A stretch of 64,000 bases of DNA, from assembly GCF_004341245.1 (NCBI RefSeq), contig NZ_SLWY01000009.1:143208-207207 (forward strand), read 5' to 3'. This document shows, one piece after another, positions 45,233 through 54,259 of the stretch. Position 1 is the stretch's first letter. Each line of letters begins with the position of its first letter. This DNA is from Plasticicumulans lactativorans. GTDB taxonomy: Bacteria > Pseudomonadota > Gammaproteobacteria > Competibacterales > Competibacteraceae. The notes under the pieces are model-generated. The model worked only from the letters and a program-made list of their open reading frames with translations. It was not told the DNA's origin and did not search any database. Both the position numbers and the translations under genes were made by a program.

Positions 45233-45796
45233 TCAGTCTTTGGCCAGCAGAGGCACGGCCAAGTAGTTCCAGCCGTCGCGCGCGTCCAGCAGGCGGTAGG
45301 TATGGTTCTCGGGGTGGTGCTCGCCGGGGAAGAACACCAGGAGCCTGCCTTCGACGGCTTCCTTGATGCCCTCAACTACCGATGACACGCGGGCCAGACC
45401 GAAAAGGGCGCCCACGCCAAGCAGAGCCACCACGGTGTCCGGGCCTGCTTCGGCGCTGATGCGAGCCTTTAGCGTGGCGTTGAGGTCGGCGATGAACTCT
45501 GTAAGTTCGCCGGTCTGGTAGCCAGCCAGGTCTTCCGGTGACTCGAAGTAGGCGTCGCGGTATTCCTGCGCGGCCATCCACTCCGGGAATGCGTTCGTCA
45601 CGTCCAGCAGGAGCCATTGTTTGCCAGCCTGCTGCGTGGCCAGTGCGAACTCGTCGACATTCGCACGCAGTCGTAACTCGTCAGCCTTGTCGTAGACCGC
45701 GAAGATGACCCGCTGAATTGCAGCGAGGCTGGTCTGCCATGGCACGGTGAGGTGTTGGCGATACGCGGACACCAACTTGGCAACCTTAGACGACAT
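45233..45796 (-). CDS. brxB: BREX protein BrxB (DUF1788)
   Basis: 187 residues of the DUF1788 family. The region FGLARVSSVVEGIKEAVEGRLLVFFPGEHHPENHTYRLLDARDGWNYLAVPL is diagnostic in pieces. BrxB is a small core component required for BREX defence and methylation; its biochemical role is not known. It overlaps the brxA 3' end by 11 bp. Confidence 0.94.
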   Translation of the reverse strand: MSSKVAKLVSAYRQHLTVPWQTSLAAIQRVIFAVYDKADELRLRANVDEFALATQQAGKQWLLLDVTNAFPEWMAAQEYRDAYFESPEDLAGYQTGELTEFIADLNATLKARISAEAGPDTVVALLGVGALFGLARVSSVVEGIKEAVEGRLLVFFPGEHHPENHTYRLLDARDGWNYLAVPLLAKD

Positions 45797-46586
45797 GTGA
45801 CGCCTCCTGTCGAATCCGTTCTTCTTCGGGCGTGAGGTAGTCGGGGAACCGCACTTCCTTCACGCCACCTGCATTCATGAAGACGAGGAGGCCACGATGA
45901 GACGCTGAGTTTGCAAGCGCCTCTAGCTCGTCAAGTGAATTACCTGTCAGGCTTATCCAGCCAGATGAAAAAAGACGTTGTCCGGTGCGTCCCTCGAGGT
46001 AGCCCAAAAACAGCAGTATCGCCATCACCTCGGGGCAAACCCACGGTATTGAGCGGATCTTCCGAACCCGTCCCGCTAGGATGCCAGCGGCCGTCCACGT
46101 GCCCGATACGTTCTGTGCGAAGGACTTCAATGAGGCCGGGCTGAAGCGGTCGGGATAGGATGAGCGGAGGAACGCCGTCACCGACTCACGGGTGACGATG
46201 GCACCTGGGGCATGAGCCAAGAAGAACGCCTGAGACCCTCTGAGCAAGGGGTCACGCGCCAGGGCGACCGAGAGTGCCAGCATCGGCTGAGCCGCCTCCT
46301 CCAACGGCCAAAGTCGGCGTAGCGCCCGAAAAATCGGGTTTGAAGGGTCCAAGCCATAGAGCGTAGTCAGGTGGCGCAGAGAAAGCTCCCGGGCCTTCTT
46401 GGTCGGTTTGCCCAGCAGATTCCCGTTCATTACAGCCGCGGCGTAGTTCGCACGCGTCGCGTCAGTTGGCACGTGCGCTAACAGGATGCGCAACTCGTCG
46501 AGCATCATGGTCCGCGCCGCGTGCGGGCCGTTGATGCCGAAACGAAAGCCGAGCTGTGCCAGCAATTTTTCCTGTTGGTCAATCAC
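45786..46586 (-). CDS. brxA: BREX protein BrxA (DUF1819)
   Basis: 266 residues of the DUF1819 family, first gene of the BREX operon. The motif block GNLLGKPTKKARELSLRHLTTLYGLD is characteristic. BrxA is a DNA-binding helical protein (NusB-like fold reported for homologues). The start used is GTG at 46586 (then IDQQEKLLAQLGFRFG); the ribosome-binding site is weak and a slightly shorter start is possible. Confidence 0.92.
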   Translation of the reverse strand: MIDQQEKLLAQLGFRFGINGPHAARTMMLDELRILLAHVPTDATRANYAAAVMNGNLLGKPTKKARELSLRHLTTLYGLDPSNPIFRALRRLWPLEEAAQPMLALSVALARDPLLRGSQAFFLAHAPGAIVTRESVTAFLRSSYPDRFSPASLKSFAQNVSGTWTAAGILAGRVRKIRSIPWVCPEVMAILLFLGYLEGRTGQRLFSSGWISLTGNSLDELEALANSASHRGLLVFMNAGGVKEVRFPDYLTPEEERIRQEASHVV

Positions 46587-46832
46587 GGTGTTTTTTGGAA
46601 TTCCCGGGTTTCATCGCGCGTCTACACTCTCGCTTTTTTATTTTTGCCGATGCTTCGGGGTGCCTCAGCGGTCGGCAAGCTTGATTTATGTCGTCCGCGC
46701 GCGCCAGTGTCGGCAGGGTGGCATCCGAGGTTCGCCGTGCGCCCGGCACGGCTACGCTGTGGCAGGCGCGGCCGGGGCGAGGGGCCACCGGCTGCGCCGC
46801 ACCGCTCCATTCCGCCTTCCGGAGGATTGCCC
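46587..46832. promoter_or_regulatory. Divergent promoter region brxA / dienelactone hydrolase
   Basis: 246 bp between the BREX operon and the plus-strand hydrolase, with an AT-rich patch near 46618-46650 that is the likely BREX promoter. This is the only long non-coding gap at this edge of the defence island. No tRNA or direct-repeat boundary was recognised. Confidence 0.4.
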
Positions 46833-47570
46833 TTGATCGTCACCACCGAGTATGTCGACATCCCCGCCGGCGAGCGCCGCATGCGCAGCTTCGTCGCGAT
46901 GCCCAAGGCGGCGGGGACGTACCCGGGCATCGTCTTCTACTCCGACATCTTCCAGCTCACCGGGCCGATGCTGCGCGCCAGCGTGCGCCTGGCCGGCTAC
47001 GGCTTCGTCGTCGCGGCGCCGGAGATCTACCACCGCATCGAGCCGGCCGGCCTGGTGATCCCGTTCGACGATGCCGGGCGCACCCGCGGGCTGGAGGATG
47101 CGCTGAAGACGCCGGTCGCCGATTTCGACGCCGACTGCCGCCACGCGCTCGACTACCTGGCCACGCACCCGTCGGTGCGCGCCGGCTGCCTGGGGGCGGC
47201 GGGGTTCTGCATCGGCGGCCACCTGTCCTTCCGCGCCGCGCTGCAGCCCGACGTCAGGGCGACGGTGTGCTTCTATGGCACCGGCATCCACAACGGCAAG
47301 CTCGGCCGCGACGCCGACGCCGGTTCGCTGCAGCGCGCCGGCGAGATCCGCGGCCCGCTGCTGCTGGTGTGGGGGACGCATGATCCGCACATCCCCGAGG
47401 ACGGGCGCGCGAGCATCGAAGCCGCGCTGCGCGCGAGCGGCACGACGTTCTCGCAGCGGCTGTACCCGGCCGAGCACGCCTTCATGCGCGACGAGGGGCC
47501 GCGTTACGACCCCGAAGCGACCGACCAGGCGTTCGCCGACATGGTGGCGTTCTTCCGCGCCGCGTTCTGA
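46833..47570 (+). CDS. Dienelactone hydrolase family protein
   Basis: 245-residue alpha/beta hydrolase. Catalytic triad residues are visible: C126 in GFCIGGH, aspartate in WGTHDPHIPEDG and histidine in YPAEHAFMRDEG. Cysteine nucleophiles are typical of carboxymethylenebutenolidases that open dienelactone in (chloro)catechol and related pathways. The TTG start at 46833 has a strong GGAGG seven bases upstream. It lies on the far side of the BREX locus from the ben-cat genes. Substrate is not proven by context. Confidence 0.87.
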   Translation: MIVTTEYVDIPAGERRMRSFVAMPKAAGTYPGIVFYSDIFQLTGPMLRASVRLAGYGFVVAAPEIYHRIEPAGLVIPFDDAGRTRGLEDALKTPVADFDADCRHALDYLATHPSVRAGCLGAAGFCIGGHLSFRAALQPDVRATVCFYGTGIHNGKLGRDADAGSLQRAGEIRGPLLLVWGTHDPHIPEDGRASIEAALRASGTTFSQRLYPAEHAFMRDEGPRYDPEATDQAFADMVAFFRAAF

Positions 47571-47607
47571 GCGGCGCGACAGCCGGACGCGTGACGGGGC
47601 GTCGCGT

Positions 47608-48687
47608 TCACGCGGCGGATTCGGCGCGATGCGCCACGCGGCCGTAGAGCGCGCGCAGCAGCGCGGCGCGCAGGCGCGGCGTGAACGGACGCTCGACCCA
47701 ATGGTGGGTGGCGGCGGCGAGGCCCAGCAGCAGCGCGCAAACCGCGGCGAGCAGCAGGACGGGCGGCAGGTGCGGGTAGCCGACGCTGAGCAGCGCCTTG
47801 CCGATCTGCGTGTGCAGCAGGTAGAGCGGATAGGTCAGCGTGCCGAGGAACGCGAAACGCTGGAAACAGTCGGGGATGCGGCGCGCGGCGATCAGCAGGA
47901 ACACGCCGAAGAACGCCGTGATCGTGACGAACACCACCGCGGGCTCGAACGTGACCCCGGTCAGGTGCTGTTTGAGCAGCCCGAACCAGTAGCCGTGGCG
48001 CAGCGCGTGCACCCAGCACACGCCGAAGACGGCGAGCCGGTAGAGGCTCATGCCGCGGGCGCGGATCAGGTAGCAGATCGCCCCGGCGACGAAGTACTGC
48101 GCCCAGTCCTGGATCAGCACACGCTGCAGCCAGGCCGGATGCGGTAACTGGTCCATCAGCACGCAGGCGGCGATCCAGCCGCCGAGCAGCCACTCGATGT
48201 GCTTGGTCTGGCTGCACAGCAGCACGACGAACATCAGCAGGTAGAAGCGCAGTTCGACCGCGAGGGTCCAGTAGACGCCGTCGACGTTCGGGAAGCCGAG
48301 GAACTCCTGGAACATCGTCAGGTTGACCAGGAAATCGGTCACGCCGACCGACTGGTAGTCGGGTATCGGCCATGGCCATACCAGCACGAAGGTGAAGGTC
48401 ACGCACAGGGCGAACCAGTAGGTCGGCAGCAAGCGCGTTGCCCGTGACACCACGAACGCGCGCGGCCCGCGCCCGAGAGCGGTCAGCAGGATCACGAAGC
48501 CGCTGACCATGAAGAACAGGTCGACACCGAGGTAGCCGTACTTGGCGAAGGGCGCCAGCGCGGGGTAGGCGAGGTAGCCCGAGGCGTGTTCGATCCAGAA
48601 GCGGAACGCGAGGTGATAGAGCATCACCGCCGCCGCGGCGAGAAAGCGCAGGACGTCGATTTCGTGGAAGCGTTCGTTCGGGGGCAT
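47608..48687 (-). CDS. Acyltransferase 3 family membrane protein (OafA/YrhL-like)
   Basis: 359 residues with about ten membrane spans. Starts with the family motif FHEIDVLRFLAAAAVMLYHL containing the catalytic-type histidine, followed by GYLGVDLFFMVSGFVI and RATRLLPTYWF. These enzymes O-acetylate surface sugars, peptidoglycan or lipids. No glycan biosynthesis genes are adjacent, so the acceptor is unknown. Confidence 0.92.
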   Translation of the reverse strand: MPPNERFHEIDVLRFLAAAAVMLYHLAFRFWIEHASGYLAYPALAPFAKYGYLGVDLFFMVSGFVILLTALGRGPRAFVVSRATRLLPTYWFALCVTFTFVLVWPWPIPDYQSVGVTDFLVNLTMFQEFLGFPNVDGVYWTLAVELRFYLLMFVVLLCSQTKHIEWLLGGWIAACVLMDQLPHPAWLQRVLIQDWAQYFVAGAICYLIRARGMSLYRLAVFGVCWVHALRHGYWFGLLKQHLTGVTFEPAVVFVTITAFFGVFLLIAARRIPDCFQRFAFLGTLTYPLYLLHTQIGKALLSVGYPHLPPVLLLAAVCALLLGLAAATHHWVERPFTPRLRAALLRALYGRVAHRAESAA

Positions 48688-48790
48688 CGGGCGTCACCTG
48701 TCTGACGGGAGCGGGAGGGCGAGCAGCATTCGGTACGGCCAGTTGCCGTCGGGGCGCCACTGGCAGCGCGCGCACCCGTCGAGCATGCTC

Positions 48791-48851
48791 CTTCCGCGCC
48801 GTCCGCCAGCCACGTGCTGCTCGGCGCCACCCCCGCGCGCAGCGGCAGCGG
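48791..48851. repeat. 61-bp exact direct repeat, copy 2
   Basis: Identical to 8195-8255, which encodes residues 7-27 of the pseudouridine synthase. Here the copy lies between the acyltransferase and lipoprotein genes. On the minus strand it still reads PLPLRAGVAPSSTWLADGAE before losing frame, so it is a fragment without a functional gene. A 30-codon ORF just downstream (48694-48786, MLDGCARCQWRPDGNW...) is not recognised. Confidence 0.9.
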
Positions 48852-48853
48852 GC

Positions 48854-49249
48854 TCATTCGCGCGGCTGCAGCTGCCAGCCGCGCTCGGTCTTGTGGAAGG
48901 TCAGCTTCTCCTGCTGGCGCAGGCGCTGCCCGGCGCGGAAGTCGCCGTAGCGGGCGCCGAGCAGCACGGTGCCGAGGCCGGCGGCGAGCGGGTTGTGGGC
49001 GTCCCTGACGCCGGCGGTGACCCCGCTGAGCGACTTCTGGAACACCAGGTCGTATTCGACGTCGGCCTGGTAGACGTTGGACGAGGCCTCGAAGCCGTTG
49101 GTCTTGACCACGTTCTCGACCGTGAACAGGCCGCCGGCGTCGCGGGTCAGCGCCTCGACGAGCTGGGTCCTGATCAGCGCGTCGTCGGGGCGGCTGGAGC
49201 AGGCCGCGAGCACGGCGAAGAGGGCGAGGGCGGGCAGGCGCTTCAGCAT
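48854..49249 (-). CDS. Putative lipoprotein
   Basis: 131 residues, not assigned to a family. Signal peptide with lipobox LAAC, cysteine at residue 17 (MLKRLPALALFAVLAACSSRPDD), so it is probably lipid-anchored. The mature part is a small mixed domain ending in QQEKLTFHKTERGWQLQPRE. It is upstream-adjacent to the duplicated 61-bp segment. Confidence 0.8.
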   Translation of the reverse strand: MLKRLPALALFAVLAACSSRPDDALIRTQLVEALTRDAGGLFTVENVVKTNGFEASSNVYQADVEYDLVFQKSLSGVTAGVRDAHNPLAAGLGTVLLGARYGDFRAGQRLRQQEKLTFHKTERGWQLQPRE

Positions 49250-49335
49250 CGGGCGGGTTCCGTCGGCGGGCGGGCGGGGGGCGCGTGCGGGCAGCCTAAA
49301 CGGGTACCCGGTGGAGCGTCGAGCCGCCGCCGGCC

Positions 49336-50679
49336 TCAGCGCATCGTCACCAGCTCCTCGGCGCTGGTCGGGTGGATGGCGACGGTGTCGTCGAAGTCGC
49401 GCTTGGTCGCGCCCATGCGCACCGCCACGGCGAAGCCCTGCAGCATCTCGTCGACGCCGTCACCGATCGCGTGCACGCCGATCACGCGCCGCTGCGGGCC
49501 GAGGCAGACGAGCTTCATCGCGGTCTCGCGCGGGTGCGCGCTGAACGCGCGCAGCATCGGCGTGAAGCGCGTGGTGAAGACCTGCACCGCGTCGCCGTGC
49601 GCGGCGCGCGCCTGCGCCTCGGTGAGGCCGACGGTGCCGATCGGCGGGTGGCTGAACACCACGGTGGCGATGTTCGCATAGTCGAGGTGGCGTTCGGGCT
49701 GGCCGCCGAACAGGCGGTCGGCGAGGCGACGGCCGGCGGCGATGGCGACCGGGGTGAGCGCGGCGCGGCCGGTGACGTCGCCGAGCGCGTATACGCCGGG
49801 CACGTTGGTGTTCTGGTAGTCGTCGACCGGCATCGTGCCGTCGGGCGCGACGTGCACGCCGGCGGCGGCGAGGTCGAGCCCCGCGGTGTTCGGCGCACGT
49901 CCCACCGCCCACAGCAGGCAGTCGACCTCGAGCGCCGCGCCGTCGCTGCGCTCGACGCGCAGGCTGCCGTCGGGCAGGCGTTCGAGGCGCGTCGGCCGGG
50001 TGCGGGTGAGCACCTCGATGCCGTCGGCGCGCAGCGCCGCCAGCAGGCTCTCGCGGATCAGCGCGTCGAACTCGCGCAGCGGCTCGTCCTTGCGCAGCAG
50101 CAGCGAGGTGCGGGCGCCGAGCGCGCGCAGCATGCCGGCGAGCTCGACCGCGATGTAGCCGGCGCCGACCACCGCCACGCGCCGCGGCAGTGCCTCCAGC
50201 TCGAAGAAGCCATCGGAGGTGATGCCGAGTTCGGCGCCGGCCACCGCCGGCACCTGCGCCCGCCCGCCGGTGGCGATGGCGATGTGCGGGGCGCCGAGGC
50301 GCCGGCCGTCGACCTCCACGGTGTGCGCGTCGACGCAGCGCGCGTGGCCGCGCAGCAGCGTCACCCCGGTGCGTTCGAGGTAGCCCGCGTACCAGTCGTT
50401 GATGCCGTGCACGTAGCCGTCGCGGGCGCGCTTGAGCGCGCCCCAGTCGTGGCCGCGCAGCTCGACGTCGAAGCCGTAGCCGGCGGCCTCGGCGAGCGCG
50501 TGCGCGTGGTGGGCGGCGAACCACATCACCTTCTTCGGCACGCAGCCGACGTTGACGCAGGTGCCGCCGAGGCGGCCGGACTCGATCACCGCGCAGCGCG
50601 CACCGTAGCTCGCCGCGCGTTCGACCACCGAGAGCCCGCCGCTGCCGGCGCCGATGGCGATCAGGTCGTACTGGTCCAT
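49336..50679 (-). CDS. gorA: Glutathione-disulfide reductase
   Basis: 447-residue FAD/NADP oxidoreductase that keeps glutathione reduced. FAD motif [17 protein letters not shown], redox-active CVNVGC (C41, C46), NADPH-binding [13 protein letters not shown], and the C-terminal HPTSAEEL with the catalytic histidine. The redox motif CVNVGC and overall plan favour Gor over dihydrolipoamide dehydrogenase or mercuric reductase. Confidence 0.93.
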   Translation of the reverse strand: MDQYDLIAIGAGSGGLSVVERAASYGARCAVIESGRLGGTCVNVGCVPKKVMWFAAHHAHALAEAAGYGFDVELRGHDWGALKRARDGYVHGINDWYAGYLERTGVTLLRGHARCVDAHTVEVDGRRLGAPHIAIATGGRAQVPAVAGAELGITSDGFFELEALPRRVAVVGAGYIAVELAGMLRALGARTSLLLRKDEPLREFDALIRESLLAALRADGIEVLTRTRPTRLERLPDGSLRVERSDGAALEVDCLLWAVGRAPNTAGLDLAAAGVHVAPDGTMPVDDYQNTNVPGVYALGDVTGRAALTPVAIAAGRRLADRLFGGQPERHLDYANIATVVFSHPPIGTVGLTEAQARAAHGDAVQVFTTRFTPMLRAFSAHPRETAMKLVCLGPQRRVIGVHAIGDGVDEMLQGFAVAVRMGATKRDFDDTVAIHPTSAEELVTMR

Positions 50680-50739
50680 GCCGAATCCCCCCGCTGACTG
50701 GTCCGCGCCGCAGGATAGCAGCCCGGCGCCCGCGGCCGC

Positions 50740-52059
50740 TCAGGCCGTCGCCGGCAGCAGGCCGTGCCGCTCCAGCGCGGCGAGGTCGCGGGCGGTCGCG
50801 CCGGCGAGCGCGCGCGCGGCGGCGAGCGCCGCGGCGACGCCGGCACCGGCACCGGTGTCGCGGGCCGCCAGCGCGCGCACCCAGGCGGCGCCGAGCGCGG
50901 CCTCGCTCGGGACTTCCTCGATCGCGCCGGCGTCGCGCAGCGCCACGTACACCGGGTAGCTCGGGTAGAGCGGCTCCCAGCCCGGCGTGACCTGCACCGG
51001 CCGGCCGACCGCGAGCGGTTCGAGCACGTTGTGGTTGAGGCCGACGTAGCAGACGTGGCCGATGCGGTAGAAGTCGGCGAGCTCGCCGAAGGTGTCGAGC
51101 ACCAGCACCTGCGCGTCGTGCCAGGCACCGGGATGGCGCCCGCTGCGCCAGGCGGCGCTGAGGCCGCGCGCGGCGAGCAGTTCGGCGAGGGTGGCCATGC
51201 GCTCGGGCTTTTCCGGATGGCGCGGGGTGAGCACCAGCAGCGCCTGCGGGTGCGCCGCCAGCACCGTGGCGTGGGCGTCGAGCACCGCCTGCTGCTCGGC
51301 GACGTTGGTCACGCAGCCGGTGACGATGCAGGGCCGCCCGCTCGCGGCGATGGCGTCGAGCAGCGCCGCGCGTTCGGCCGGTGGCGTGCGCGGCGCGGTG
51401 GTCAGGGCGTCGAACTTGATGTTGCCGGTCACCTCCACGCGCGCCGGGTCGGCGCCGGCGGCGAGCAGGCGCTCGCGCACCGCGGCGTTCTGCACCAGGC
51501 AGAGGTCGAGCAGGCGCGGGTAGGCGGTGCCGAACCAGTCGCGCTCGATCGCGTCCATGCGGCACGACGGGCCGGCGCCGTAGAGCCAGCCGTTCACCAG
51601 CACCCGCGGCGCACCGGCGCGCGCGGCGGCGAGCGGCAGCGCGAACGGGAAGCGGCAGGGCGCGTCGTGCAGCAGGCCGGGGATCTCGGCGATCAGCAGC
51701 AGCGCGGGCGGGCAGCGTGCGGCGAGCGCGGCGTAGTCGAGCGGCGCGGCGATGTCGACGATCTCCACCTCGTGCCCGCCGAGGCGTCCGAGGTAGGCCG
51801 TGCGGTACAGCGTGTGGTCGGTCAGCAAGAGCAGCGGCGGTGCGCCGAGGCGCGCGAGCAGGGCGTCGAGGAAGGGGTGGATGGCGTTGAGCTCGCCGAT
51901 CGTCGACACGTACAGCCACAGCCAGCGTGCACCGGGGCGGGGGGTGGGCAGCGGCGCGGCGGCGGCCGGCGCGGCGCGCAGCGCGGCGAGGCGTTCGAGC
52001 GTGCGGAAGGTCTGCCAGCGCAGCGTGCCGGCGAGGCCGAGGGGGGCGAGGGCGTGCAT
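50740..52059 (-). CDS. 3-deoxy-D-manno-octulosonic acid (Kdo) transferase-like
   Basis: 439 residues. GT30-type two-domain transferase: N-terminal domain followed by a GT-B C-terminal domain with EVTGNIKFDAL, LTPRHPEKPERM and FYRIGHVCYVGLNHNVLEPLA, all typical of WaaA, which attaches Kdo to lipid A at the inner membrane. The usual WaaA N-terminal membrane anchor is poorly visible and the N-terminal acceptor motif differs somewhat, so a paralogue or a diverged WaaA is possible. Follows gorA's upstream side in the same direction. Confidence 0.8.
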   Translation of the reverse strand: MHALAPLGLAGTLRWQTFRTLERLAALRAAPAAAAPLPTPRPGARWLWLYVSTIGELNAIHPFLDALLARLGAPPLLLLTDHTLYRTAYLGRLGGHEVEIVDIAAPLDYAALAARCPPALLLIAEIPGLLHDAPCRFPFALPLAAARAGAPRVLVNGWLYGAGPSCRMDAIERDWFGTAYPRLLDLCLVQNAAVRERLLAAGADPARVEVTGNIKFDALTTAPRTPPAERAALLDAIAASGRPCIVTGCVTNVAEQQAVLDAHATVLAAHPQALLVLTPRHPEKPERMATLAELLAARGLSAAWRSGRHPGAWHDAQVLVLDTFGELADFYRIGHVCYVGLNHNVLEPLAVGRPVQVTPGWEPLYPSYPVYVALRDAGAIEEVPSEAALGAAWVRALAARDTGAGAGVAAALAAARALAGATARDLAALERHGLLPATA

Positions 52060-52201
52060 GATGGGGCGGGCTCCCGGCCGAAGGCGATGGGCGCGCAGTG
52101 TAGGGCCTGCCGCCGCGGCCGTGCCGCGCCGGGCGCTTGGAATGCGCCGGGCGCGACCCTATCGTAACCACATGTCACGTCGCCCCCCCCGGAACACCGC
52201 C

Positions 52202-54241
52202 ATGAGCAACCCGCTACTCGCGATCGAAGCCCTGCCGCGCTATGCCGCGATCCTCCCCGAGCACGTCGAGCCCGCCGTCGATCAGGTGCTCGCCGACAAC
52301 CGCGCGGCGATCGAGGCCCTGCTCGCCGGCGGCGGCCCCTACACCTGGGGCAGCCTCGCCGCGCCGCTCGAAGACCTGCAGGACCGGCTCAACCGCGTCT
52401 GGGGCCCCGTCGGCCACCTCAACGCGGTGATGAACTCCGAGGCCCTGCGCGCCGCGTACAACGCCTGCCTGCCCAAGCTGTCGGCCTTCTACACCTGGTA
52501 CAACCAGCACGAGGCGCTGTTCCACGCCTTCGAGGCGCTCGCCGCGGGGCCGGACTACGCCGGGCTCGAGCCGGCGCAGCGCAAGGTGATCGACGACGCG
52601 CTGCGCGATTTCCGCCTCTCCGGGATCGCCCTGCCGCCCGCGCAGAAGGCGCGCTACGGCGAGATCATGCAGGAGCTGTCGCAGCTCGGGGCCAAGTTCT
52701 CCGAGAACGTGCTCGACGCCACCCAGGCCTTCCGCAAGCACGTCACCGAGCCGGGCGTGCTCGCCGGGCTGCCCGAGTCGGCGCTCGCGCTGGCGCGGCA
52801 GAGTGCGCAGCAGGCCGGGCTCGACGGCTGGCTGCTGACGCTGGAGTTCCCGTCGTACCTGCCGGCGATGAACTACGCCGACGACCGCGCGCTGCGCGCC
52901 GAACTGTACGCGGCCTATGCCACGCGCGCCTCCGACCAGGGGCCGCACGCGGGGCGGTGGGACAACACCGCGGTGGTCGCGCGCATCCTCGAACTGCGCC
53001 ACGAACTGGCCGGGCTGCTGGGCTTTCCCGACTACGCGGAGTACTCGCTCGCGACCAAGATGGCCGACAGCGCGCAGCAGGTGCTCGACTTCCTGCGCGA
53101 CCTCAACCGCCGCGCGCGGCCGCAGGCGCAGCGCGAGTTCGCCGAGCTGTGCACCTTCGCGCGCGAGCACGGCGGCAGCGGCGAGGTGCAGGCCTGGGAC
53201 GTCGGCTACCACGGCGAGAAGCTGCGCGAGCACCGCTACGCGATCTCCGAGGAGGAGCTGCGGCCGTACTTCCCGGCGACGCGCGTGGTGCCGGGGCTGT
53301 TCGCGGTGGTCGAGCGCCTCTACGGCGTCGGCATCCGCGACAACCCGGCGGTCGAGGTGTGGCACCCGGACGTGCGCGCCTACGACATCGTCGATGCCGA
53401 CGGCAGCCTGCGCGCACAGTTCTACCTCGACCTCTACGCGCGGCCGAACAAGCGCGGCGGCGCCTGGATGGACAGCGCCGTGGCGCGCCGGCGCACCGCC
53501 GCCGGGGTGCAGGTTCCGGTCGCCTACATGGTCTGCAACTTCACCCCGCCGGTGGGCGGGGCGCCCGCGCTGTTCACCCACGGCGAGGTCGAGACGCTGT
53601 TCCACGAGTTCGGCCACGGCCTGCACCACATGCTGACGCGCGTCGACTACGCGCCGGTGTCGGGCATCAACGGCGTCGAATGGGACGCCGTCGAGCTGCC
53701 CAGCCAGTTCATGGAGAACTGGTGCTGGGAGCGCGAGGCACTCGACCTGATCGCCGGCCACTGGCAGAGCGGCGAGCGCATCCCCGACGCGCTCTACGCG
53801 CGGATGATCGCGGCGAAGAACTTCCAGTCGGCGATGCAGACGGTGCGGCAGATCGAGTTCGGGCTGTTCGACCTGCGCCTGCACCGCGAGTACGCGCCGG
53901 CGCAGGGCCCGCGCGTGCTCGAGCTGCTCGACGAGGTGCGCGCCGAGGTGGCGGTGGTGATCCCGCCTGCGTTCAACCGCTACCCGATGAGCTTCTCGCA
54001 CATCTTCTCGGGCGGGTATGCGGCCGGCTACTACAGCTACAAGTGGGCCGAGGTGCTCTCGGCCGATGCCTTCAGTGCCTTCGAGGAGGCCGGCGTGTTC
54101 GATCGCGCCACCGGCGAGCGCTTCCTGAAGAGCGTGCTGGAGGTGGGCGGCTCGCGTCCGGCGCTGGTCAACTTCACCGAGTTCCGCGGTCGCGAGCCGC
54201 GCATCGACGCACTGCTGCGCCACAGCGGCATCGCCGCCTGA
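52202..54241 (+). CDS. prlC: Oligopeptidase A (M3 metallopeptidase)
   Basis: 679-residue zinc peptidase that degrades short peptides, including signal-peptide fragments, in the cytoplasm. The zinc motif HEFGH is at residues 468-472 within TLFHEFGHGLHHMLT, with the third ligand region ELPSQFMENWCWE downstream. The length matches the family. ATG at 52202; the region upstream is the 142-bp divergent gap shared with the Kdo transferase-like gene. Confidence 0.95.
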   Translation: MSNPLLAIEALPRYAAILPEHVEPAVDQVLADNRAAIEALLAGGGPYTWGSLAAPLEDLQDRLNRVWGPVGHLNAVMNSEALRAAYNACLPKLSAFYTWYNQHEALFHAFEALAAGPDYAGLEPAQRKVIDDALRDFRLSGIALPPAQKARYGEIMQELSQLGAKFSENVLDATQAFRKHVTEPGVLAGLPESALALARQSAQQAGLDGWLLTLEFPSYLPAMNYADDRALRAELYAAYATRASDQGPHAGRWDNTAVVARILELRHELAGLLGFPDYAEYSLATKMADSAQQVLDFLRDLNRRARPQAQREFAELCTFAREHGGSGEVQAWDVGYHGEKLREHRYAISEEELRPYFPATRVVPGLFAVVERLYGVGIRDNPAVEVWHPDVRAYDIVDADGSLRAQFYLDLYARPNKRGGAWMDSAVARRRTAAGVQVPVAYMVCNFTPPVGGAPALFTHGEVETLFHEFGHGLHHMLTRVDYAPVSGINGVEWDAVELPSQFMENWCWEREALDLIAGHWQSGERIPDALYARMIAAKNFQSAMQTVRQIEFGLFDLRLHREYAPAQGPRVLELLDEVRAEVAVVIPPAFNRYPMSFSHIFSGGYAAGYYSYKWAEVLSADAFSAFEEAGVFDRATGERFLKSVLEVGGSRPALVNFTEFRGREPRIDALLRHSGIAA

Positions 54242-54259
54242 GGGCCGGCGGCGCGCGCC

